Part shown: in pieces, positions 15,101 through 27,100 of the stretch
How positions within the stretch are numbered: the first letter of the stretch is position 1
Layout: each line of letters starts with the position of its first letter
From: Branchiostoma belcheri
Lineage: Eukaryota > Chordata > Leptocardii > Amphioxiformes > Branchiostomatidae
Assembly: GCF_001625305.1 (NCBI RefSeq)
Contig: NW_017802813.1
Span: 291,835 to 355,834, forward strand
Reading direction: 5' to 3'
Length of the DNA stretch: 64,000 bases
Translations under genes and position numbers: made by a program
The notes under the pieces: model-generated
The model's database searches: none
Told to the model about the DNA's origin: nothing
The model's input: only the letters and a program-made list of their open reading frames with translations

Positions 15101-18100
15101 AAATATTCTCTGGTACTGATTAAGACTGTCCAAACATCAAAGAATTTTTCTTCGAAACCCAGACAGTACAAAGACTTATCAATCCCATACTTCCTGAGCT
15201 TCCTCAGCCAACATTTCCTGGAGGCAGATAAACCAGAGACATAAGGTTTCAACATAACACACACACACATCACATGGCCCAGTCTTCACCCCAGTTATGT
15301 TGCAGGCTGACCATGAAGACATTTACCTAACATTGACATTTGCTGAGTTCCTATAAACAAATCAGGTTTCGCACACTGAGATGTCTAAACCATCCAGGGA
15401 TCCACAGGTGAAAGACAAGCCTGTGGGGTGATGATGTCAGCCAATGGGAAGACATTCCTGGAGCCTACCCTGTAAAGACCAGAGGGTGGCACAGCTGGTG
15501 CAGGGATTTTCAGCCACATATTGAGATTTCTCAGAATCACAGTCACCTAATTGACTCCAAACCCAGTGTCCACCACAAGAGGGCATGACCCTACAGATTG
15601 TTCTCTGGACACCTCTTTTCTTCTAGTTCTCTTGAAGATAGCAACAAGTTATCGTTTGCTCTTTTGAGCCCCCCCCAGCCCCTCCCCTACAAAGGTGATG
15701 GGTAAAAATAGCACCCAGGTTCAGCTTTTGCCCTCTAGAAAACCCTTCTTGACCCAGCTAAGGAAGGAGGGCTTGGGTTCCTGGCTTGTCTGTGGAAATG
15801 ATTTTAGGAACTGGCCAAGCTCCAGAAACCTTATGTTCAACCCAAGATCCTTCCGAAAGCCCGGTATTCTTCAGAAAACCCTAGTAACCCCTTTGAAAAA
15901 GCTCAGTGTCAAAAGGGTCATGCTCTTGTTTTGAACACACTTTACCAGCTGGCAAAACACACTTATGAGCCTTCCTTACATCATTTTCAGACTGTGGTTT
16001 GGATGACCACACCCACCTGCCCTGTGGTCAGTATCCTTTCCAAACTGACCACATAGCCTCCCCACAAGCCATCAAGGACAAATACTTGTTGGCTATTAAT
16101 CTTTTTTATCTTGCTAATGTAGTGAGAGCACTGGTCAACCCGGAGCCTGCAAAAACTTAGGGTACATGTGGGACCAATGTCGAAGGGGGGAGGGTTCACT
16201 CTTAGCTTCATCGACATGGTCCAATGTCAGGTTTCTACCTTGACATTGCTCCATTTCTCCCCCTCAGAAACTGAACAGGTCAGTTATATATCACATTCCA
16301 ATCTCAGCACTTTTCAAATTTGGGGAATTTTTTAATGTTTTGGTACCAAAAGCTTCAGCACAAGTTATGAACTTCAGAAAGGCCGCCTGTAAAGGGAGGC
16401 TTTATAATTGAAGCAGACTCAGGTAGGGTTAACGTCCTCTTTGTGTTTCTACCAAAATGCAACCAAATTGGAAGCAGGTTGAGGGTTCTAGTTGGCATTT
16501 GACCTTCCCAAAGTTTATCAACCTTTACCCTATAAGCAAGGTCATGTGACTTGGTGTACGTGCATCTGGTCACAAGCTTTATGGATCCCTCACCTGTACC
16601 TAAGGAGATAGCACCACCACAGTTTAGTGCCATGAGTCACCTTTTAAAAATTGTCCTAGTTGTCCTAGTACACACAGATATATACATATTGCCTTTGACA
16701 TCATTAGCAACTTCCTCTAGTTAGTATGTCAGTTTGAAATCAGTAGGTTTTTTTTATTGCCAATGAGTTTGTCAGTTTTAATTGGCCTTGATACTGAAAG
16801 TTCTAATCAATAGAGTTCAGCGTTTATTGTGAACCCGCCCCATATGGGAGACTATCATCTTCCAGCTGTCCTGCACATAAAGCTAAATGCAATTATAAAA
16901 GGTTTCCGATAAGAAGGCAGGGGTCAGGGGCAAGTAATCAGCTGACTTAGCACTACCTACATACATCAGTCCCCTTATTTTGACTGACCAGGCAGGGTGA
17001 ACTTCCTGAATAACATATTAAATTTCTTTTGCCCCTCCCTGATAAAATACTGTACATCACATAATACTTGCTGTAATTTTATCCATGCACTGGGAACGAC
17101 CTAAAACTTGAATGTCTGGAACTCATAGCACAGTGATCATGAGTTCTGACCCCCTCCCGAAACATTACCTAAACACATTACAAACTTTGAACTAAGAACA
17201 AGTTCTTCACCCTCCCACAGCAAAATTTATGTCCCCTCAAACTTAAATCAGTCTACAGTATAGCACAAGACACACAGGCTGGACAGCTTTTGTAACTGTG
17301 CCAGCCGTACTGGATCGTCTGACTAAGGTGTTAGACAGAAGTAATGAAAGGAAGCTGCATATCAATCTGGAAGGTTTTACCTTCATATCAGGCTGGGTGA
17401 AAAACTTGACCTTGTCCCTGCAAAGGGTCGGTCTACTTGGCTAGCAACCACCGACTTGTCCAACAAGATGAAACATTTTTTTAGGAATTCTTGCTTTCAT
17501 GAAAAGTTGAATTTTTGAATACATAATTAAGTGGTACCGAAATTGCAAAGTCTGAATATATCTGCCCTTTTTAGCTTCTAATGTAGATACAAAGCTTTGA
17601 CTCTAAGAACTTATGAAGCTTGATGAAAGAAAGTGAATATAACATTTGCATCGTATGACTGACTGAGGTAGACTCAAACATGATAATGGTTGATAACTTT
17701 GAAATATGATAACTTTGAAACAGCCTCATTCACTGCAGTTGCAAGGCAACTTCAAAACAATCACAACTTCCAGTCCACCCTTGTACGCTGTGGGAAAGTT
17801 CCCGCAGGAAGTATTTTAAGAGGTTAAAAGGAAATTTCAACTTCATTTCATGTCTATTATCTCAGTGGGACCTTCCTATTCCAGGCTGTCACCAGACTGG
17901 CAGCTTCATTGAAGAGGTCAGACTAGTCTGGCCAGCCTAGGGGTGACCATTCCTGGCACAGGAAACCCTGGTTTCCCCTACATGTGAAGGGCAGTGGCGG
18001 TATGGAGTGATATGCACGCTACTAACAGACAAAAAGGAAATTAAAAAAGCATTACTGGCACTTCGAAAGATAGCAAAAAATGGGCCAGACTGGATATGGA

Positions 18101-21100
18101 ATAATTGATAATTAAAAACAGTTACAGCTAAGATATTTTAATGTCTCCGCCTTGTTTATGAGATACACATGATGGAATTGAGAGAGCTAAGATGACAGAA
18201 TGTCTACCAGTAGTGTGGCACGTATGTTGAATGTATGCCATGTCTTCCTGTTTGTCTGTCATAACTTAGGACTGGTACGAATGGAGGGGTTTATCATTCA
18301 GGATTTCCATGCTAGCAGTATTGGTTACTGAGGTCACCTCAATTGTTAGAGATGGTTGTGTCATTTTCAATATCCGTGGTCTGCAAATTACATTTTTGAT
18401 TTCTTGGGTATTCAAGAAAATTTAATTACAAATGGAGCAAAGTCAGGTTATTTTATAATATTATTAAAATCAAGAAACCCTGGTCGAACTTCCCTGCAAT
18501 TTGGTGAACTATCGTTTGTTGTTTTTTCAAGATATCACTTGGACCAGTAGCATGAAAAAGATAAAGATGACAAATTTCTTTGTCCCCATAACTGTGCTCA
18601 TGTAAACAGCACTGAGATTAAAAAAAGTTCTGGAACTTCTCATGTCACTTGTTTGTTAACAAAGGGATTCAGATGATGATGTTTGTGATGTTACTTAGGC
18701 CCGATTTAGACCAGAAACGGTATACCGTTTCGAAACGGTACGAAACGTTTCGCCACAGAAAACGGTTCGTCTTTAGACACAGAGGCGGAAGCGTTTCGGG
18801 CCGCCCGTGGCGCAGGATGTTTCTGACCCACAGTGACCTATGATGACCTCCCCGAGCCGCTTCTACGGTTTGCCTCATTGGCCTTATGATACTTGTGTTT
18901 TAGGGCCTTGAACTTCGCCCGAACCTGCTTTGGGGTGCGTAAATACCCCTCAGCCGCCAGCCCGTCCACAAGCATCGATGCCCTCTTTATTACGCGAGGT
19001 CTCCAAGCGGGATTGTATAGTTTGATCGGCCCACAAGCTGATCAAGCAGCGGATCTCTTCTTGGGTCCAGATCCTCCCCTGGCCTTCTGCCACCCCCCCC
19101 AGACATAAAGGATGACGACAATTCGAGAAATACATGATATGAAATGGCGAAAATGGACACAATCGAATATGGCGCGAATCTACCAGAAAATGGACGCTCG
19201 CGGGCTTATTAGCATGTGATTAGCATATGACACGTGACCTGGTTTACCATTTCAAGAAACCCTTTGACTTTAGACCTAGCAAAAAGCGTTTCGGGCCCCC
19301 CGCTGAAGGGTTCTGAAACGGTCGAAAACCACGATGGAGGTGGTTTTCGGAAACGGTCCGCGAAAACCCATAACAAACCGTTTTTCCTCTTTAGACCGGG
19401 AACGGTTAACCGTTCCGAAACGTTTCCCTGGCCAAAACCCCTTAAGCGTTTCTAGTCTAAATCGGGCCTTAGCTTAAAAAAGATTGAATAATGCTCTTTG
19501 CTTTCAGTCTGGGTCCAAAGATTCAACCTTGAGGAACACCAGCTGTAACCAATCTGCAATGGAAAAACCCTATGCCCTGCCTCTTGGTGGCTGCTTGCCT
19601 TAAACTAGTGCTAAATACATCCAACAAATACATACATAATGTTCCACTGCCAAGCGACAAATCAATTTTGACTCAGTCATGTACGAAGACATAGCATCTG
19701 CTGTTAGGTAAATATGATGATTGACTACATTTTCAGAGCAATGCTGCCAAATATAACAGTAGTGTCACCATGGCATTCTCCACTTATCTGTCCATAAAAC
19801 TGCAACATCCATCATAAAATTGCCTACATGTATGTTGGCTGTCAAATGTTTCGAGGCCTGCATTTTAATATTATGCTTATAGTTATAGCGAACTAACACT
19901 TCTTGGACATAAGGCAATTCATGAATGTCTGTACTTTTCCAATACCAGAGAGGCCTCCCATTCCTTAGGTAAGGGGGCAGGGCAAGAGAAGGAAGCAGTC
20001 TGTCATGTCTGAGGACTATGGGTCAACTGTCAGTGTACAGTGGCTGGGACTTTTCAAGGTCTTGTCACGAAATCTGAGCCATGTTTGCCAATCAGCTGCT
20101 TATCTTTGACTTGGAAGCAGCCCAGGTCTCTTCACAGTCCTAGGAAATACCCTTTCAACTGACGTCAACATTATGTTTGATTATGAAATAGCCTGAATGT
20201 CATCGCTGACTTCAATTTCAAGTACAACTTCTAGACCTTCAGGAATTTAAACTGGACATTTCCGACCTAACCTTGAGATCATTGGTGCGCAAATATATTG
20301 CATAAATATCACGTTTGAACTTGAACCTTAAAACCATTGCATCACCATCACTATAGAATGGAGAAATGAAACAGACTCTTCCAATATTGGAAATGACTGA
20401 CAGGCATTTTGCCAACATGATTTGTATCCTGCACATTTTATACGTAATTTGTGTGCCAAAAGGATCTGCCAAAAACCTTCCATAGAGCGAGAGATGAGAA
20501 GAAGAATTCCCAAGCCATCTATTAACCTGATGGGGGTAACATACCCTTGATGAACTTTGAGTTCAGACCACTATTTTATCTGGTTGTTTATCTGCCTTAC
20601 TTGTGGCTGGAAGAAAAATAGCAAGTTTATCTCGGGTCAAGAGAAGCATAATGTTCCCACATATGTGTATAATGAGCTACATTCACAGGTTGGGGCCTGG
20701 TGAAGCTGGTACTAGGCCTATATGAAAACTGAAGTCTGAAAACAGCTGTTTTGCTTGATCACAGCTAATCTTTGCTGCAGACATACCGACCTCAGTCTTA
20801 ACACAGCTCTAAACACTTCTTATACTATGTCATTAAACCATGCTTCTTGAGATATAGCGAGCATTACTAATAAACAGATCAGATCTGAACACACTATCCC
20901 GGTTGAGCTCATCCTTATATGGTGAGAGAATGCAAGCTGGATCCCTTCTCTGTGAGCTCCTGCCAGTCTGAATGATAACCAGAGTCTGGAATCTGGGTTG
21001 GAAGACCCAACCAAGATGTCTTCTCTCAAACGAAGGAATCCTCAAGATATGCTCACTCAAGATGCACCAAGAGGCAGAGTCTTAGGGCAAACTTAAACTG

Positions 21101-24100
21101 TTTCCTGTCAGACTCTAAAACCAAAGGTAACCTAACCAAGATGTCTCTTCTCAGACAATGGAATCCTCCTGCAGATATGCTCATACAAGATGCACCAAAT
21201 GTTGTAGTCTAGTCTTAAACTGTTTCCTGCTGATTTCAGACTCAAAAAATTCTAAAACCGAAGGAAACCTAACGAAGCTGTCTGTATCTCTCAGTCAATT
21301 GAATTCTCCTTAGAGGATATGCATAACTCATGATGCACCAAATAACAGAGTCTAAGTGAAATTTCCTGGAAGTTTTAGGGCCAACCCATACCATTTCTTC
21401 TAAATGCAATTTTAATTTCCTGAGTTTTGAAGCGACAAAGTCAAGCTGTTTGCATCCCAAGGAATTCCTAGGAAGTCACAGGAGTAAAACATTCCCTGGA
21501 GAGGATTGCACAACTAATGATGCACCAAACGACAGAGTGAAATTTCCTGGAAGTTTTAGGGCCAACCCATACCATTTCTTCTAACTGCAATTCCCTGAGT
21601 GTTGTAGGGACAAAGTCAAGCTGTTTGCATCCCATGGAATTCTCAGGAAGTCACAGGAGTAAAACAAGCTGTCTCCGTCCCATAAATGAAACGCTCCATA
21701 ACCGTGGACAAGTTGTCTGGAATTGTTGATAACAAAAGGTCAAGCTGTCTTGTATACGGACCATCTGGACACCTTAACTTACAGCCAACACACACTTGAC
21801 TGAGACAAAAACATACCAATGCGTGACTGAAGCACACTTGGAAATTAGCTGGTATCAGTGACTGGGAGTACATCCTACATTGTACATCACAGACCTAACC
21901 CTGGAAGCTTAAGGGCAAATTAACAAGCCTTCATGGCCTTGGCATGAGAAGAGTCTATCTCTCAATTTCTCAAACCTAACCATTTCTTTTTTAAGTTGGT
22001 CAGAGCGTCATACCAATTCATCAAAAATGTTTTTTCTGTTCAAAGTTTGTATACCCAAGGGCACACCCACTTTAAAGGTATACTGTAAGCCACCTAGGTG
22101 AAAAGTTGTTTATTATTGTTGACAACCCTCTGAAAGTGGTCTGAAGCTGCAAATGTCACAATGACTCAACTTGTCAGATCTCTTTTAACTGATAAAAGTA
22201 GAGCCATCAGACAAATACATGTAATGTTTTCTTATTATTTGAACGTGGAACTTGAAAGAATTTCTGGTATGATGATGATATGATCTATCTTTGACCCCTA
22301 GCGACTTTCCCTTGAACTGCAGATTATGTCCTATAGGACACAGCCCTGGCAAGGTCATGTATAATTGGTTCCGGGTGAGCAGTCAAAACGAGAAATTACA
22401 GCTTTCAACTAGTCAGCCAATACTTAGTATTATTCAAAATCATATTGCAAACATTATCCGAATAACATGTATATGATAAGGCATTATGACAACAGAATAC
22501 CAAATACACAAACATCCCCAAACTTATTAAGTTATACTAGTTGCTTTTTTACTGTTATCATTTTAGTTTGTGTATGAACAGACTATACCCAAGCCACCTA
22601 ATTACTGACTTCTACAGACTGCACATGTAATTGGTAAGTATGGAAAGTCTCTTTGCTGACACATTCCAATGAGCCTGCTGGCAAAGTAGAACTCAGTATT
22701 ACTAGAAAAGATCAGGTGATGATCCCATACGAAAAGATAGTGTTTATGAAATTTCAATGCAATGTTTCAGTACTGCAAGTTTGGGTTTGTCAGAAAGCTC
22801 CAATTTTATCAGATTTGAAAAAAAGTTGTTGGAAAGGGTCAACACAAACATTCCAGCAAGTTTTGTCAGTTAGCTGGTCTGTATCACAGTGTCAAGCTGT
22901 TTTCTGAGATACTTATGCAAACCTAAACACATTAGCGCCATGACAAGGATGTGTGAACAATCTGGTTCTGTCCATTTGAAAGCAATTGTTTTTCAATCAC
23001 ACTTGGTAATGCCTACAAAACTTATGAATAAGAACAAAGGACTGCGTCGCTAACAACCTGGGCCACATGAGGAATGGTTTTCCTAACAATTCAACATCTG
23101 TAATCCAACAAATGAGTGATAGAACTTTTGGGTACTGATTTTTCTACCCGTTTGTTATGATAAAGGACATTTTATTCTGCTAAAAATGTTGTAGTTCCGC
23201 TAAAAATGTTTTGGGCCTCAGTAACTTCACGTGAACTTGGCAAGTGTCCCTGCCCTTTGCAGACAAGTATAATGAGGTAGGGACAGGGTGCTAATTAGGG
23301 GTGGGTACCGGTATAGAAAATTCAGGTCCAGGTCCGGATCAGGTTCAGAGGATCAGGTCCAGGTCCGGACCTGAACCGGACCTGATTATTGTACAGTATA
23401 GTATCTATATATAATATATCATATTTTGGCAAGCGAGACACAATTTCTTCGTGTACACGACACGGCCGTGCATGAGGCCGCTTTTCCCGATGAATAATAC
23501 GGCTGAAATGCCAGCACATCCACAAATAATTTGATCAAATACTTAATTGCTGCGATCTAAAATGTTACAGGGTTCTCTTAGCGGGGGTTGTTTATTGTTT
23601 TGATTGATAAAACGCAGGGTAAAATACGCTAAAAATTTAGCCACGCCGCGGTCCACACTTCCGGGTTAAGTGACGACAAAATCACGTCGAAAACGCTAAA
23701 AATCCGCCGATAGAAGCATATATTTTCCCCAAAGATTCTTGAAACTATGCATTTCTTCACTAGAATATCGATGTGTGATTGTGGAAAATAGAATTTTAGC
23801 GCCGATATCGAACAAAGAAAAGTTGTTTACACGCGCGTCGGCTCGCTCAAGTCTGCCGCCTCGCTCCCTACGCTGCCAGCCGCGGGCGCAACAACCAATC
23901 AGAGATGCGAAATGCCGACACGTGACACGGGATTGCGTCACAGTCTGAACAATATGGGGGAGGGCGCGCCGTGCACGAAATGTTTTTGCGTCAATATTCA
24001 GCGCCGTGTTTCAAGAGATTAATACCGGGAAACATTTTTTTTCTTGTTTTTGAACGCATAAACATGGATTTAGGCTGATCTAGTATGATTCAGGGTTATT

Positions 24101-27100
24101 TTTTTTTACCTGCCATGGCCAAATTGTGTGTGTTGTGTGTACAATCTACAGAAATGTACATCAGGTCCGGTCATCCGGTTTTCACGTTTCGGTTTTTTGG
24201 ACTCGGTTCTTGAATGTTGTTCCGGTCCAAACCGGTCCGACTGAACCGGTACCCACCCCTAGTGCTAATGTATGCCAGTCCTGCACCAAATTCCAGTGAA
24301 AGAGATGGATAATCTCCCCAGGAAGAGGTGGAAAAAATTCCACCTCTCTGTCACCCCACTGAGCTGTCAATCTCCAGGTAGTATCCCTTTGGGGAGAGGC
24401 TCACTTACCCATCTGTGTCCTAGACACTGGACAAGTCAAACATGCAGGCTTCAAAGGCCAAACTTGGGATTAAAATTCATCACTTGGCACAATGCTGCGA
24501 ATACAGATGGAAAAAGCAACCAGATTTTAATTAGGAGTCGACAAAGACGACCGTCTGACAGAGATCCACTAAACCTATTGTACCCTATGTAAAGAAGATA
24601 ACACAACACAATGGATTTTTGGATTTGAATAATTTGCCATTTTTATGAGATCATGCATATTTTAACACTCGTGTTCCACACAGAGCATTTATTTGCAGTA
24701 AGGGTTTTTAAATGGTAGGGGAGGGTGTGATTAGCGAATACATCATCTCTATCTTTTTCTTGCAGAGCTTGCAGTTCCTCCTTGTAAATTAATGCCCGAG
24801 GTGAAGATAATTGACTGCAGATGACACAGTCCTAGAAATCAGATTCTAAGAACCCTCATTTCTAAGAACCCTCATTAACCAAACCTATCAGATAATCGGT
24901 ATCCAAACCAGATCCTAAGAATGTATGACAGAGAAGATTTGGCTGCAAGAAATCCAAGTGCCTGATTACCTGGAGAAAATTACTACCTTCCACCAGCACA
25001 GACAATATGTCTGTTGTCATGGCAATTTCCTCCTCTTCTTTTTGCAAGACCCCCAGAATTCTTGTGGTAAATTCCTGTGGATAATTGATTAGATGGTGCT
25101 GCTTCTTCTATTCTTCTTCACAGTGGGGTGTCAACAGAGAGAAGACAGGGGCCATTCAAGCAGAATGATTCAGCCCCACCAAGTCTTACAAAAGATGAAA
25201 GAGAAAAACAAACATCACCTTCAGTGTCAGCAGGCTGCCAATTCCTGCATGGTTTGCAACATTTTTAGTCACCCTGGTAATCCAGGGAGGTGATCCATGA
25301 CACCACACATTCTCCTTCAAGACTTTGGGCCATCAATTAAATCATTGTCAAATTAAGAAGCTATTTTTGATAGTTTATACCACAGCAGCTAATATCAGGC
25401 TGTCTTTCACAAGTTTATTCTAAGAAATAGTTTCTTCTTGCAGGATTGCAGCTTACAAATTGCAGCTAAGTTCTCTCAAAGACTGGGGCACACTAGAACT
25501 GTCCTAGACGATAATAAATACTCTCCCCTCCCATGATATAGCAACAATCACCCCATTGGATAGCGGGATAGTTTTCTGGAAAATGAGAGAGCCTGACCTT
25601 AAGTTGACAGAAAAGCTAGCCATGCCCACACTAAATTGTTAGGGATACACTGTGCTTTGTCAGGAAATCGGGCTAAAGATGGAAGATTTCTATTGGAAAA
25701 CTACCAACAGATGTTCATATCTCTTCAAAAATTAAACGTTTTCTTCATAAAACAGCAGAGCTGCCTGCCCCCAGACTAAGTTTATAATCCTTATCGTGAG
25801 TGCTGTAGTCTAAGGAGATTAGCAGTGGTGCTTTCTGGAAATGTTGTATAAAAGATCACTCAATCTGTAGTCTGCATGCCTTGGACTTGTGCCAGTTGTA
25901 AACAGGGGGAGTGGAGGGGCAGGGCTGTGTGGTCAACCATTAGTAATTTAGTGGACATGTGGTGGAACATTACATAACATGACATAAACCTTATGTTGTT
26001 ACACGCTTTCATGTACAATGTGTCCCTCTAAACACACCAATTTGCATTCGTTAGGACAAACGCGATAGACAGGATTAAGTCCACAGTCAACTGCGATGTT
26101 TACCCTACCAATTCCCTAAGCATGGTGGCACCAACATGCAAAGAAAGCCTACTGACATGTATAAAATATCACAGACCCATGGTAACTACATTAGAGACTG
26201 TTACAAACTTTTTCAAATACTAGTATCGAAAATATCAGTGATTAGATCGGCAAGCCAAAACAGGCTTGTAAGAGGGATCATTCAACATCCTTCCAATCCT
26301 TTGGAAAAGCTTCACGGGAGCCAAGAACATCAAGAAAGATAGGCTGCATCCTAGCTATCACTGAAAGATCTCGATAGGGACTTACAATTCTTAGACTCAT
26401 TCTAAGTCTGTTTTGACTTGCGAACTGTGTTGAATGAAAGGCATCTGTTTATCTCCAAAGAACCCAAGAAAATATCAGCTTTGAACTTGACTTGAAGGAA
26501 CCCAGTTACCCTTGGTATTCAATCATTCTGGTAATTATGATCAACGAATTTCAGCATTATTCAATGCTTTAATGCTTAGTTAATTTTGTTTACAACTCAC
26601 AGCATTTGCACCAACTTAATTATGGATTCATGCAAAGGAAATTGTTAGGAGGCATGGACCAGAAAGAGGAAGGAGGAATGGCCACCACAGGGTGTGGCAT
26701 CCACTGATTAGTCCCAGAGGGCAGATGCTGGCTCTGACCAATCAGATTGCAAGTTGTGCAAGGACAAAGTTTTCTTGTGGAGGAGGAGGTGTGACCATGT
26801 CTGCCTGTTTCTACACCATTTTGTTTATTAGATAATCACGTTTCAAGCTTTAATTTTGCTTTAATTGGTTGAAAAGTTTCTTGATGGGGATGGGAATCTT
26901 ATTTGCTCTGTGGCATGCATAGAGAGATTACGAAAACAACGGTTACAAGTTTATTGGCACTGATTTCCAGAAAATTGTAGCACAAAACTGAGTGAGTGTA
27001 GCACAAAATTCATTGTCTCCCTTTCCTCATTTACCCTTCTGACAATGACATGGAACATTCCATCTTACTTCCAATTATCTTGTACCATCATTCAGCTTTG

